Shown here in pieces: positions 8,878-22,700 of a DNA stretch of 64,000 bases (the stretch's first letter is position 1; each line of letters begins with the position of its first letter). Origin of the DNA: Bradyrhizobiaceae bacterium PARB1 (GTDB lineage: Bacteria > Pseudomonadota > Alphaproteobacteria > Rhizobiales > Xanthobacteraceae). Both the position numbers and the translations under genes were made by a program. Under the pieces are notes generated by a model. The model made no database searches, was not told the DNA's origin, and saw only the letters and a program-made list of their open reading frames with translations. The DNA is taken from NCBI GenBank assembly GCA_002256345.1, contig NKIY01000005.1, positions 66,485-130,484 of the forward strand. Reading direction: 5' to 3'.

Positions 8878-9381
8878 TCAAAGGATCGCGCTAAACCAGC
8901 GGATGCAAGCGGCCGCACTGTGCGAGTTGAACGCCCCTTGGAGCGCGTAGACACATACGCCGACGCACAACAAAAATGCCAACAGCAAGCGCTCAACTGG
9001 CTGTATCGCTCCGTCGATCATAGCTCTCCCAGCGACCACGGATCGCCAAATGCATCTGCCTGCGAACCACGCGAACGCGTAAGAAACATGCTTCAGGAAC
9101 ATGACGCGATGAGTGATCTCGCCATTCAGATGACATGCATCGATCAGGTTGAACAAACGGCCAACCGAGGCTGCCGGTCCCAAAACATCCCAGACCGACC
9201 ACAACGAGACGCCTCCGATCGGCAGGATATCGAGCAGCGGATAAGTGATAGCGAAAAAAAGGAAGCCAGCCGGAATACCGATCACGAACTGCATCCAATT
9301 GACAACGAGATAGATCGACAGGTCAAACGTCCGCCCCTGCCCTTGCGAGACCTCTAAAAAACGCGCAGCATCGCGATACAT
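8878..9381 (-). CDS. Unknown membrane protein
   Basis: 167 residues with three or more hydrophobic stretches (about 22-50, 96-110 and 130-150), so probably an inner-membrane protein. AAGGA lies at good spacing before the ATG, which supports a real gene. No family is recognised. It converges with the LysR gene and has no obvious operon partner. Codon use is a little less GC-rich than nearby genes. Confidence 0.6.
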   Translation of the reverse strand: MYRDAARFLEVSQGQGRTFDLSIYLVVNWMQFVIGIPAGFLFFAITYPLLDILPIGGVSLWSVWDVLGPAASVGRLFNLIDACHLNGEITHRVMFLKHVSYAFAWFAGRCIWRSVVAGRAMIDGAIQPVERLLLAFLLCVGVCVYALQGAFNSHSAAACIRWFSAIL

Positions 9382-9724
9382 AGTTCACATCCTTTTCTTG
9401 AATACCGGAAGTTCGGCGCAGAAATGACTATGAACTAAGCTTTGACTGTCGCAATGGCGCACCTTGAAGGGCAACACGGCTGGACGGTGCTTAGAGCATC
9501 GCGCGGGCCTCGATTGCCACCGGATCCACATGAAGGTGTTCGCGCTGCCCTGCGGCGCCTCATGCTCGACGTGAAGGGGCGTTTGCTGAGTTGGTCGGAC
9601 GACGCTTTCAATCGGAAGATAAAATTTCTGTTACCAAGGTCAGCAAGCGGATCTTGGAGGAGGCACGAGGTCTTCGAATAGATCGGCAGCAATGTGCTGC
9701 CGATCTGTATTCGATCACCCGCTT
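9382..9724. other. Intergenic stretch without a supported gene
   Basis: 343 bases. A 79-codon frame at 9442-9681 (+, TTG start) and an opposite-strand frame overlap here, but neither has a recognisable domain or a good ribosome-binding site. The only clear structure is the hairpin at 9680-9706. Confidence 0.5.
9680..9706 (-). terminator. Strong hairpin after the 233-residue gene
   Basis: Perfect 11-base arms (AGATCGGCAGC / GCTGCCGATCT) with a 5-base loop, 18 bases beyond the stop of the minus-strand gene at 9725. No long T-run follows on either strand, so it may terminate weakly or protect the 3' end. Confidence 0.5.
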
Positions 9725-10426
9725 CTAAAACGGGTCCGGCGCATTGACGCCGGCCAACACCACGCCCTGCAGCGAGCTATCATAGACGTCGCTCAGAAGC
9801 TCGGAGATGGCGATCTTCGTTGCCTTGACACAGTCGCCGTCCGACACCACGAGGCCGTGCCGCCACCCGGTCGATTTGGCGATCCGATACACGATCTCCA
9901 CCATCTCGTCCTTGTCCGCAGCCGACGATGCGGTCTCGAAGCGATCAACGAGCTCCTCAGCAAGGGTCTGGACCTTGCCTTCGGACACCGACGCGAGGCG
10001 CTCCGGATGACGGAGGACAAATTCGGTGAACCGCATCCCGACGCGCACGCAGAAGAAGCCCCAGGCCGGATCCCCGTCTTCCGGAAGAACCAGCCCCATG
10101 CGTCGAAGCGTCGCGATCGACGGCAGCGCGTTCGCACCCATGGCTTCGTCCGTACCCAAGCGGTGGAATGCGTTCAGCTGGATCAGGATCGCCACACGCA
10201 GCTCATGAGGCGTTCCGGCCAGCTTGGAGTTCAAGCGATCCTTACGGATATTGTAGCGTTCCAACATCATCTGAAACACCGGCATGGTCGCCATGTCGTG
10301 GCCGACCTGCTCAACCAAGCTATCAGGGTCGAGCGTGCGGCCCATCGCGCTGGACGCGAGCAACATCATCTCGGATGCACTGAAGCGACGACGCGCCACG
10401 GCCAACAGTTCTTCGAAGTTTTCCAC
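9725..10426 (-). CDS. Unknown soluble protein
   Basis: 233 residues, acidic and mostly helical by composition, without a signal peptide or membrane segment. Notable stretches are FSASEMMLLASSAMGRTLDPDS near the front and EMVEIVYRIAKSTGWRHG in the last third. No domain is recognised. It lies downstream of the giant exoprotein gene on the same strand with a 313-base gap, so co-transcription is possible but unproven. A hairpin follows its stop. Confidence 0.6.
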   Translation of the reverse strand: MENFEELLAVARRRFSASEMMLLASSAMGRTLDPDSLVEQVGHDMATMPVFQMMLERYNIRKDRLNSKLAGTPHELRVAILIQLNAFHRLGTDEAMGANALPSIATLRRMGLVLPEDGDPAWGFFCVRVGMRFTEFVLRHPERLASVSEGKVQTLAEELVDRFETASSAADKDEMVEIVYRIAKSTGWRHGLVVSDGDCVKATKIAISELLSDVYDSSLQGVVLAGVNAPDPF

Positions 10427-10739
10427 AAAAAGTCCTATCTTCCGATCCGCATAGGAAACTCGGAATAGGAGTGTGGGGATCGGGGCAAACGCCTCTCCTC
10501 GCCCTGTTTGGGCGTTCCGAGCAAGTCGAAATGTGAGAGGTCGTACTGTCCAGATAACTCAAGGTGAGCCCTGAACATACGACTACAATAGACATTGCCC
10601 ATCAGGGTGCAATAGCAAACTAGGAAAACTGGCTGTTGCGGCCGCCTCTTCAACAATCAGCCTTAACCTGCTTTAACCATAGCAATGACAACGAGAGAGC
10701 CGGTTGAGATCGGCTCCGCTCAATGCTCCAAGCAACTAG
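10427..10739. other. Intergenic stretch between the giant exoprotein gene and the 233-residue gene
   Basis: 313 bases without a supported gene. A GAGCCG / CGGCTC hairpin with an 8-base loop lies at 10697-10716, just beyond the exoprotein stop; it lacks a T-run and is weak as a terminator. No other structure is seen. Confidence 0.5.
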
Positions 10740-13700
10740 TCAGTTCCGGATTGCTGCCTTCTCCGCGTCGTTCAGCCCGCTCATCTCAGACGCTGAGAGA
10801 GTGGAGTAACCGAGAACACGGACATTGCTGTCCCGGTTGTATGTCTGCCGCTCGTCCTCTTTCTTGAGGCGCTTGTCGTCCTCTTTCGACTCTTCTCCGC
10901 TACCACCGCCATAGCCCAGCACTTCGACGATGATGACCGAAGGCCGCTCATTGCCGCTTTGCGTCGGCGCAGCCGCCTGTTGCGTCGCCGCCGTGGCATT
11001 GGTCGCCGTTAGCGCCGCTGTGATGCTCGGGGCCTGCACGGCTGGAATCCCGGCTGCCGTTCCTTGCACCTGGATATTCGCCGCGTTGAGGATCTGAAGC
11101 GCGGCCAGATTGATGTTGCCGGACACCCGGATGCCCGCCTCGCCAGCATCGATGGTGCCGAGCGGCGCGATCAGGTCGATATCGCCGGCGTCGACTTCCG
11201 GCACCGGATTGAGCGTCGCGATACCAGCGCCTGACGACGGTACGTCCGGCGACAGCGTGACATTGCCGTAATCGTCATACACGCGCTTCGGCGGCGTGTA
11301 GATCACCGTGGTCTTCGATCCCCTGCCCGCATTGATGTCGCCTTCCGCCGACCAAGCCAGCACATTGCCGCCGAAGGTCGTCATGATGCGCGACAGGCCG
11401 AGCAGCACGCTACCCTTGCTATAGATGCTGATATCGCCCGCGCCTTGGGTCACGACACCAGCGGTTGCCGCCGGCACCACACCCTCGACGCCAATCACCT
11501 GCTGGCCGCCCGGCGTCAGCATCTCGATGCCACCGCCGAACAGCGTGCGCACGCCGGAGCCGCCGAACATGGTCATATCACCGCGATAGTCGATCGCATT
11601 GCCATCCGTATCGCGATCCGGGAATAGTGCCGCGATCATCTGGCGACCGCGCAAATATGAGCCGTAACGCGAGCTGGTCACGTCGTTATATTCGCGCCCC
11701 CCCGCGCGCAGCTCGGCGAAATAGACCTGGCGCAAGAAGATCTGCTGTTGCTCCGGCGCCAGCGCGGCAAAGTAGGCGCGCGCGGCCTCGTCGCTGGCGG
11801 CATCATGTGAGTAGCGGTGCTTGAGCCAGGCGCGCAGCTCGGTCTCGTAGGTCTTGGCGACCTTGCCGGGCTGATCGAGTAGCGGCGTGCCGACCAGCGC
11901 GAGGTTGGCGGGATCAAGATAGGGCAGCAGCGCCGCATAGTTCGGACCGTTGGCACCGGCCCCCGCCTGCATCAGGATCGACGCGCCGGGGCGGCTGTCG
12001 TTCGGAGCGATCGAGCCGACGCTGGCGATGGAGCCTTTATCGGCCTGATAGAGATTGCGGCCAGCGACCACGTCAAGCGACCCGGGCCCGCCGATCTGGA
12101 CATTCGCATGAAGAATGTCCCGCCCGGCGCGTATCACCGACACGTCGGTGGCATCGCGGTTCAGAATCAGGCTGGCAGCAAAGGCAAATGGACGCCCGGC
12201 GAAATCGAGACGGCCGCTGCCGGTGCCGAAATTGACGAGGTCACGGCCAGCAAGGACACGCCCCGGCTGCGGCGCCGCGACATACCATGTGTACGAAACA
12301 CCGTTGGACGTGAACGCATTAACTTGGCCGAGCAGTGCATTGACGATGTCCCCGTTCGCCGCATAGAGGCGGATCGGATCGCCGGCGTCGCGACCGGCGG
12401 TGCCGACACTGTCGGGGCCGAAGGCATAGAAGCTGGAGAAGCCCAGAGGCGACGGCGCGGTCGCGGGCCGGAACGGATTGGGGATGGCATTCGGCCCCCA
12501 ATCCGCGCCTGACACGTTCCAGACGACCGAATAGCCGCCATCAGCGGACGCGAAGATCGAGTCGCGCGCGAGCAGACTCAGCTTGCCCTTCGGTGACGGG
12601 GCGAGTTCGAAAACATATCCGGACGACGACGCGGTGCCGTAGAGGATACTGCCGCCTGCGGCCACCACCTCGAATGAGGCCGGAAGCATCGACGACGACC
12701 AGCTCGGATCCGTGTTGCTGTTGACGTTTGTCGTCAAATTGAAGCCGTTCGTGATCGCACGCATCGGCACCAGATTGCCGCCGGCTGAGAGCAACTCGAT
12801 TCCGGTGTCGGGACGCCAGAGCGTGAACCAGCCATCGGTGGCGCTGGAAAGGACGGAAGGCAATTGGCCGGGATCTCCGACACTCGTCAAGACGAGATCG
12901 CCGAGTGTGTCCAGTCTGGCGCTTGCATCACCCAAAACCAGTTGCAGTCCGCCACCGGCGGCGCCAACCTTGAAACCACCATCGCTATAAATCAGCTTCA
13001 TACCGGAGACGGCATAAGGATCGGCTGCGCGCGCATCGTTGGCAGCGGACTCCCCATAGGCCAGAGGAACCGTCCCGATCGCGGCTGCCGATAGCCCGAT
13101 CTCGCCGCGGATAGCGGTGACGACGCCGTTCAAACCCGCACCGTATTTTTGCTCGATATCGCGGGACAGGACACTGCCCGGATTGAGCTTGCCGCCGATG
13201 CGGATGCCGAGATCGCCACCGCCGGCCTGCACCAGCGCGCCGCCGGCAACCGCATTATTGGACCGGTCGATGCGCGTAACATAGCCGCTGGCGCCAGTCG
13301 CGATGACAAGAGCCGCGCTCTGCGGCCTGTTATCTCCGAGTCCGGTCAAGGCCTCGAGGACTCCCGCGTTGCCGCCGACATCGACAGCGACATTGCCGCC
13401 GCCAAGCGCACCGAACCCGGTGAATCCATACCAGCGAGACACCGTTCCGGCGCCCAATGCGTAACTGCCGAAATTGATCGACCATGTCGCGCTGGTCGTG
13501 TCATTACCGGTGCGCAACAGCCAATGCCCGACCGAGCTGCTATTGTAAATGCTGGCGCCGCCATCGAGCGAGGCCTGATAGACATAACCCGTCAGATCGC
13601 CCTGGGCATTGAGCCTGAGGTCGCCTCCGCCATCGGCGATGTAACTGTTCGCCGACAGCGTGACGCCGGCAGGATTGATCTGGCTGCCAGCGGTATAAAC

Positions 13701-16700
13701 GCCATAAAGCGATTTCATCGTGATATCGCCACCCGCGAGCAGGCTGAGATCACCGGTGCCCGTGCGGATGACGTTTGGCACATAGACGCCTTGCGTTTCG
13801 GTCGATGCCGGATTGCTCAGCACTAGATTGCCGGCGCCCAAAAGCGTCGTGGCGGCGCGCACCGTGTTCGCGTTTGCCGATTGCACGTCGGCGCCGCTGG
13901 CGAGAATGATCGACCACGATCTGCTTCCCGCAGCCAGCATTGGCGCATCGACCGATGCACCAACATAAATAGGCTGGCCGGGCGTATCGATACTTCCCGC
14001 GAAAAGGTTGCTGAGAGCTGCGGCGGAAGTGCTCCTGATGCGCAGATACGTCAATACGGTACCGACAGGAACGGTCTCGCCTATCGCATATGATCTGCCT
14101 GACTGGTCCTGCGGACGCGAGGCGCCAAGCGTGCTCGGCAAGTCTGCAACCGTGATTGTCCAGTCACGGGTCACGATGACACTCTGGCCGGCCCTCAGAT
14201 CATATCGTGTACTTACGGGCTGGAAGTGCGCATCGGTGGCAATATTCACGACATAGTCTTTATAGGTCGCTGGAGATTGTTTCGTCACCAGAGCGAACCC
14301 GTCCGAAATACTGCCGTTGACGGTGAGATCGCCCGCCGCGCGCAACACCAACTTTCCGGGGCTTCCGGCGCCATAGTTCGCTTGCGTGGGGTTGGTCACC
14401 GCGTCGCTGCCGTAGCGGTATCGCGACAGGTCGATATCGCCTTTCACCGTGATATTGCCGTTGCTGTTCGCCGTCCCGAGATTCAAGCCGTTCGGGAACA
14501 GCACCGCGAGCAGACGCGCAAGAACGCGCGCATCCTGCACGATTTCCTTCGTGACAATGAAAGTATAGGTCTTGCCCTGTTCGAGATTCTTGACGAAATC
14601 GTCGCTCTGATAGCCGATGCCGGGACTCGTATCCCAGACGAATTTCCCGTTTTCGTCGCGCACGGCGAACAGCGGACCCATGCCGTCGCCGCCAAAGATT
14701 TCATAGTACCAAGGCAGGTCGATATTCTGAGGCGCGATGAACTTGATCTCGCGTCCGATAAAGCTTGCATCCAGCCATGCCGGCACCGTGGAGGTCCCGG
14801 GCGGAATAAAGAGTGATATTGACGTATCGCGCACGATGTTGACGCCCGGAAGCAGCTTCGCCCCCGGCAAGCGTCCGAGACGCTGGCTCAGATCGGCGTT
14901 TGCAGCGGCGTTGGACATGAACTGCCGGTTGACGGCGTCGATCTGATCGAGGCCGACAATACCCGCATTGCTCACCGGGGTGGCCGTGCCGTTGTCCTGC
15001 ACGACCGAGCCGTCGGCATCCGTCGGACTGTAGCTCCAGAGGCCGTAAACCGCGACGTCCTTCGCGCCGATGATGTTCACCAGGCCGGTGACGTCGAGTT
15101 TGACATCATTGCCGGTCTCGCTCGTCCGCCAGGCATTGAGGTTCAGCTGCCCGCGCGCGATTCCGTCCGGCGATGAAAGATCGAATGTCGCGCCGCCCTC
15201 GATGACGAGGCGACCGGCCTGGGCAGCCGTCAGTTCGATGTGGCCGCGATTGCTGGCGTCGATGGGCGCGCCGTAGGAATCGACTTGAATCACTGTGCCG
15301 TGAACGTCGAGTCTGGCGGTCGACGCGATGGTCAGGCCATTCGTCGCTGCAAGCGCGATACGACCCGGCTTGCTGCCATGGGCATCGATCAGGCCGACCA
15401 CGGTGAGGCTGCCGCCATCCACCGAGACGTTGACGTCCTGCGCACGCAGTTCGTCACCGATCACGAGATTGCCCTGTTTGAGCACGAAGGAGCGCCGCGC
15501 CAGGAAGCCGCCATCGTTGAGCCTGGTATTGAGAACGGCGAAACTGGTGGTCAGATCGCCGTCGCCGATCGTTTGCGCGCGGATATCGATAGAACCACCG
15601 GCATGTTCACCGCGCGTCGCGCCACTGAGCGTACCGAGCAGCCGCACATTTCCGCCCGCGGCGTCGGTGGCGGTCAGCTTGATCGACCCCGCGTCGTTGT
15701 GCTGCGCGGACACGTGGATACGTGCGCCGCCATCCATCAGGATGTTGCCGCGTGTACTTTCCGCAACCACATCGCCGCCGCGCGAATATTTGGTGACGTC
15801 GTAGAACTGGATCGCACGTCCGGCCAGATCAATATTTGCACTGTCCCGCAGCAGAATGTCGTTGGTGGCGGTCAGCGTCAGCCGCCCGCTCGGAAGCGCG
15901 ATATTGGTGGCGATATCGATCGAGTCGGCCGCCAGATTGATGACGGCGCCGTAGTGACCGGCGACAGCCGGAGCGACGACATTGTCCGGCGCCTTGACCG
16001 TGATCCTGCCTCCGGCGCGATAGGTGACGGTCGAACCACCCTCACCGGTCAGCAGCGGCGTGACGAGGTTCAGGTTGCCACCGGTGCCGGTATAGGTTCC
16101 GGCCTTGTAATCCATGTCGGGGCTCGGGCCGGACTGATAGACATTGAGCCTGCCGGTGTTGTTGCTGACGATCCGCTCGGAGCCAACGAAATTGACGTCC
16201 GAGAATCCGAGCAGGAGCCGGCCGACCTCCGTCTCGTTCCGCGCCTGTGCGACGCGCGGATATCCCAGCACGATCTGGCGCGCATGGACATCCAGAATGC
16301 CGCTCCCGGTCCCGGGACCACCGGCGGTGACGGCGCCGGGCAGCGTGCTGAGATAATCGGTATCGGCGCCATTGCTGACGGCCGTGACATTGCCGTTCCA
16401 GACCAAAGTGTCGGTCGTGACGCGCGCATGTCCCGTGCCGAGGCCGTAGATCGCCGGACTGTTCAAGACCAGTTCGTCGAGCAGCGACTTGCCGTTCGCA
16501 TCATAGGTCGAGATCGCCACGTCGCCGATAAAGTTGATCAAATTGCCGGCGGTCAGTGTCAGAGACTGCGCCGCGGGGGCGCGGCCGTCCGGATCGCCCC
16601 GCCCCTGCAGCAGCGAGGTCAAAAATCCTTGCGTCAGCGTCAAGCCTGCCGGAAGCGCCGAAGCGAGGTTGCCGACCGTAGCTGCGTCATAGATGTTGAA

Positions 16701-19700
16701 GGCCGAGGCCGACAGCGCAAGATAGCGCGCGGCAATACGCGGCGTACCCTGGATGTCGACGGCATGCGCCGTGAAGCCCACCGTGCCGTCGGCATAGAGG
16801 AAAGCGCCGTCTTGTAGCGTCACAGTGTTGAGGCCCGTGCCGCTGGACATATTGCTTGTCATCGGAGCGAGATCGATCCAGCCGCTGGACGCGACGACGC
16901 CGGACAGGCCGTATTGAACGCCGAGCAAAGAATCCGGCATCAGACCGGGCATGCCTAGCGTGCTCAGGCCGGCTCCCGCCTCGAACGTGATCCCCTGGCC
17001 GGAACGGCTGTTCGAGGTCACGATGATCTGGCCCGCCTTCACTACGGCGTCTCGGCCGAGAACCACATTCTCAAAACCGCCATAGGCGACAGTCACGACA
17101 TTCTGGCTGGCACCGCCGCGCGTGGGCGTACCGCCGATATAGACACTGGGCGCACCGATCGCATTGATCGTCGCCGCGGCCACCGCGGTGACGGCCCGTT
17201 CGACCACCCATGAGCTCCCGTCCCACCAGGAGGCGATATTGGTGATCGGCTCGTTTGGCCCGGTGATGCGTAGCGTGTGCCCGCCGCCATTATTGGACTG
17301 GCCGCCATTCACCAGCAAGGCGCCGGCATATCCACCCGGTGCGGAGGCGAAACTGGCTTTGCCGTCGAAGACCAGCGCCGGAATGTTATTGCTGGCCTCG
17401 CCGCCATCGTGAACCGACGTCAGGCTGCGCAATGCGATTTCAAGGAAGCGACCGTCGCGTTCCAGCAGTGGACGGGCGGCACCGGTGATCGCGGCCTGGG
17501 CGGTCTGGAAATCCGCATAGCCGGTTTCGTTGTATTGCGAATACGTCCGCACCACTGCGCCGGATGTGACGATCAGTTGCGTCGTCAGCGTATCGCGGAT
17601 CGCCGTATTGGCGATGCCCTGGATGCCCGACAGGACGTAGGAGCCGCTGCCAAGGCTGATGGCGCCGGCAATTGCGTTGCGCGACGAAGCGCCGATCTCG
17701 ACGCGGAACGCGCCCGGCAACAGGGCGTAATTCGCGGGCAACAGCGTATAGGTGCCGGCCGGCAGGCCCGGCACGCCATGGGATATCGTGACCTGCCGGC
17801 CAATGTCGGGTGTTGCACCCGTCCACGCCGCAGAATAGCCGCCGGTCATGGGAGCCGTGACCACGCCGGGCAAGATCGCATAGACCGTATTGCCGGAGGA
17901 ACTAACGGAATTGGCCGGATTGGACGCGACCAGCGGATAGAGCAGCGTGTCCACAGAACCGCCGCGGCCCTGCACGAAGGCTGCCCCCGCCAGCGCGCCG
18001 CCGCCGGACACATCCACCAGCGAGCCCTCGTTGGTGACGATGTTGCTCGACATAATCCTGATGCCGGCGCGCGCCCCCATTGGGCTGTCGCTCCGTTGAC
18101 CGGTGAACAGATCGTAGGTGACGGCAGCGCGGCCGTTGGCGAGATAGCTGACGCCGTCGGCCGTGCCGCCGTAAGGAATGACAAGACCCGACGCCGACAC
18201 CGACGTGATGCTGCCCGGCAACAGTTCGACCAAGCTCGGAAGATGATATTGCGCAACGTTTGGATCGAAGATGCTGCCGTCGCCTTCAAGCGTGATCGCG
18301 CCGAGCGGCGCCCGGATCGTGCCGCCCTGCACGATCTGGCCGGCCGAGAAATGGATGTCGCCGAACAAGGAATACGGCGTGGAGGCGACCGCATTGTCCG
18401 GCCGCCCGATGGTCAGCCGCGATCGCGCGACGCGGATCGCGGCGGAACCGCTCTCCCCCTGGCCGCCGTTCCAATCCAGCGAGGCTCCGGCATAAACGCG
18501 CGCCACGACGTTGGAGGCCGGATAGATCTGGCCGGCGATGAGCGTCAGGTCACCAATGCTGGCAAGCAGCGTAGCCTGCTCCGCCAGGATCGGATCGGCC
18601 GCAGCCAGGAAGCGCAGGTCGGACATCGACGACAGCGTCGTGGCTGCGAAATTCGCGTGCACGCGGTTCTTCACATCGATCAGTCCGGCATCGATGGCGA
18701 GGCTGCTGCCGGCCTCCCAGAGCTGCATCGTGCCGGCCTTGGCACCCGGATAGACCGCACCGGCTGCATTCGATCCGCTAACCGCAAGGCTGGTGTGCCC
18801 GTCGAGCAGGACGTAAGGCGCCGACAGGCTGACAACGCCGGACGGCGACGTATTGTTCAACGTGCCCTGGGCGAGGGTCAGGCTGCGACCGAGACGGAGC
18901 GAAATATCGCCGTCGAAAACGATCGCGTTGCGCGCCGACAGGGCGACGCTATCGAAGCCGGCATCCTCGATCTGTTTGACGCTCAGTCCCGCGTATCCAA
19001 CCGCCAGCGACGCTGACGCCCTCCCCGCAACGAGATCGGCGGGCAAAGTGTCGGCCAGCCCGCCCTGTGTCACCGTCAGCACGCGACCGCTGCGGAGCCA
19101 GTTGGGGACCGACGCCTCCGTCCGCATGGACGAATTGCTGCCAAGATTGCCGTATCGCTGATAATAGATCGGCGTCTCGAGTTCCAGGATCAAGCTCCCG
19201 CCGGCGGCACCCGCGCCACCGGATCTCGCCAACAAGGTGCCCTCGTTATAGATGCCGTTATAGGAGCGCATCACGATCGAACCGCCGTCGCTCGCGACGT
19301 TGCTGACCACTCCGGACGGGCCCTTGTTGAATAAGGACGAGCCCGACAGTAGCGACTGATCGATGCCAAGGCTGGCACCGGACACGTCGAGCAGGGCGCC
19401 GGGTCGGACCACGATGAATGCATCGGCGGACGGACGCTGGCCCGTCTCATCGAACGATCCGCCCTCGCTGCCGAGCAGGATGCTGCCGCCATCGAGCACC
19501 GTTCCATATTGCCTGCCCGCAATATCCACCGCGGCATAGGCGCGGCCCGCCGCATCGAGCACCGCCTTGGCGCCGATCCAGATGGACAGACCATGCGGAT
19601 CCAGTCCCCTTCCGGAGTCGCCGTTCTGAAGCTGGCGTTTGTTGAGGATAACGATGCTGCCTCCCGCCGCTTCGATACGCCCTTCGACGGTGATCTGGCC

Positions 19701-22700
19701 GCCGCCCTCCAGTCGCACCGCACGACCGGGGTCGACCACGATCTGTGCATGCTCGCCGATCAGGATTGAGCTGCGCGGCGCCCAATCGCTGCCGCCGACC
19801 GGCAGGCCGGAGCTCAGCACAAGGTCCGCGCCCGGCCGTTGCATCAGGGAGCTGGTGCGGGGATTGTTCATGAACAGAGGCATCAGCATCGGCGCCAATG
19901 CATCACCGGAATGGGTGCCGCTCGCAATCGTATGGGCATCCGAGGTGAAACCCAGCACCGGCACCACCGGCGCCAGCACCGTATCGCCGATCACGGCAAC
20001 ACCCTGGCGGGCGTTGATCTCGTAACGCGTGAAACCGCTGCGCAAAAGATCCGTCGGCAACACGAGATTGCTCACCGGCTTCACTTTCAGCCTCTCACTA
20101 TCGTAAATCGCGCCGATCGTACCCGCCGGAATGAGACTGCCCGCCGGTAGCGTGACCGCCTCAGGCAGCACGTCTCCGGCAGAAATGCTATAGTCGAACG
20201 AGAACACGGGGAGACCGTTGGGCAGCGCTCCCGCACTCACGCGGTAACCGGCCGGCAGCGTCGAGCCGCTACGAATGCCGGTGACAGTCGCACCCGCCGG
20301 CACGGTCTGGCCGCTGCCATAAGCAGTGCCGCCGACAAAGACAGTCATGGTCGAGGGTATCGTCCATCCCAGCGATCCGACCGGGATGTTGACCAGGACA
20401 TTGGAGCCGAACAGGGTCATCCAGTTGACGTCACGATCCAGCGTTTCGCCGGCGCGAAAACTGGTGCGGGTCAGCGTGATATCGATCGGCGCGATATCGC
20501 CGGCCTGGAGGCTCAATGGCTTGTCCAGCACCAGATCGATGATCGCGACCTCGCCGACGCCGAGCTCGCCATCCTTGAGCAACACATTGCCGCCGGACAC
20601 AAAGGCGCCGTCGGTCTGCAAGCTCAGCGTGCCGCCACCATTGACGCCATAGCCCCGGATATCGCCGCGAAGCGTGAGCACGCCGGTCTGTGTACCGCTC
20701 GCCAGCAGGCGTCCTGCGCGGAGCGTGACGTTGCCGCCTGTGCCGCCCTTGGTCTTTCCGGTTGCGAGCATCGCGCCGCCGGATGATGTGTCGATGCGCG
20801 ATCCCGCATCGAGCGTGACATTGCCGGTCGATTGGAGTTTCACGTCACCGCCATCGATAAAGGCAAGCCCCCGCAGATCTGAGCGATCGAGCGTTGCATT
20901 GGTCCACACACCGCGGGTGTCGATGGTCGATTCCGCATGAATTCTTACGCCAGTCGCATCACCTTTCAGGAGTTCAGTGGTTCGAGCAGTGACAACGCCG
21001 CCCTGGACTTCGTGACTCACGAGCTGATTGGTTGCGGTCACCGCGCCACCGTGCGCCGTGATGTCCGCTTTGATATCGATCACCGGAGCCACGAGATTGA
21101 CGATGCCGCCATCGGCGAGCTTAAGATCGCTCACAATCGTGATGCTGCCTTTGGTGACAGAGCCGGAAAGCGTACCGGTGGCGATGTCGAGTTTGCCCAG
21201 ACGCTGCTCGTTGAGCCAACCGGCGTCGAGCCATACGGTGCTGGTGCGGCCAGCCGGGAGCACAGAGAACCTATCGGAATTCTCGCTAATGCTCACGAAT
21301 TCGCCGATGCGCACGTCAATATCGTGAGCTCCGATGAGACCCAGCGCGCCATGCCGACCAATCTCCAGCGCGCCGTTCTGCGCCACCGTCGTCTGCGTCA
21401 CCTTGTAACCGTCGGTGACGCCATTGGCGCGTTTGCTGGTCTGGCCCCGGCCGGTGATGGTATCGGTGAGTATATCCGCCTCGAACACTGCGGTGGGTAC
21501 CGACAGGATCAGACGACCGGCGTCACGGCCTACGCTGTAGCCGTCCTCCCAGCGCAGCGAGGTGCGACCGCGATCGAATATGGTCGTCCAGACTTCGGTG
21601 AGACGCTCGTCAACCCGTCCCTGAATCTGGTGCTGCCGTGCGAAGGCGCCTGCGTAGCCCGCAATCTTCATGTCGCCAGGCGCTTTGTCGGCGCTATAGC
21701 GGCGGCCATCGTTGCCGATCAGATTTGTCGAACGGATCCAGCCCGCCGCATAATCAAGCGAACCGCCGGACAGATCGAACACGGCGCCGCGTTGCGCGAT
21801 CACTTCCGGCCCCTGCAGCGTGATCGTACCGCCAATCGCCGACCATTCGCCGATGGTGTGCGGCGTGGTGGTGAGATAACCGCCGACCTCGAGCAGGCCA
21901 CCAGATGTGTAGTAGCGGTCCGACGCATAGCCGCCGGTGCCGGCCGGCAGCAGCGTCAGCGTGCGCACATCGATCCACACATCGTTGTTGCGCAATATTT
22001 CCGCGTCGCGGTTCAGCGGCGAGTCGCGCAACTCGTTGCCCTGAACGTTGATCTTGATGTTGTTCGACGCCATCGCCAGCGCCACATTGCGGACACCGGA
22101 GACGTCGAGATGCGCGCCCTGCTCGGTGAAGATGCGCCCTCCCGCGGAGACCGCGATTTGGCCGCCCTGCGCTGCGGTGTGCGAGCCACCCTCGAAGGTG
22201 ACGGTGCCGCCGGTGACGATCTCGATGCGCGACTGGTCCTGGCGGTCGGCCAGCAGCGAGAGATTATCGAAAATGCCTGAACTGGTGGTCGCGCGGATCA
22301 GATTGGCGGCAGCCGACGCCGCGATCAGCCCGTCACGCTGGCTATCGAGTGCGGTGTCCTTGCTATCAACTTCGGGCAGGATCGCGGTGAGGCTGCCAGC
22401 GCCGAGCGCTACGCTGCCATTGCTGTCGGAAGCAGAATTCGACAGATGGATGGTGCCGCGGGTGTTGACCGAGGTCGTCGCAATCAGCAGGCCGTCCTGG
22501 GTCAGCGTGCGGCCGGCCAATGTGACGTCGCCTTGCTGGGCGAAGACGAGGCCGCGATTGGATACCGTGCCGCTGGTGCTGCCGGCCACAAATCGCGGCG
22601 CGATCTCGATGCCGCGGGTGGTGGAGGACGTATTAGCATCGGTAGCAAAGCCACGGCGCAATACAAAGTCGTCGCCGGCGGCCAAAATGGTCTGGCCCTT

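Noticed and set aside
9442-9681. A 79-codon frame as a gene
   Set aside because: TTG start, no ribosome-binding site, no domain, and overlapped by an equally long frame on the other strand.
10697-10716. A terminator for the giant exoprotein gene
   Set aside because: The stem is only six bases and no T-run follows, so I do not call it.
15240-22280. Several 190-580-codon plus-strand frames inside the giant exoprotein gene
   Set aside because: They mirror beta-helix repeats on the opposite strand, have Arg/His/Asp-rich noise composition and no ribosome-binding sites.
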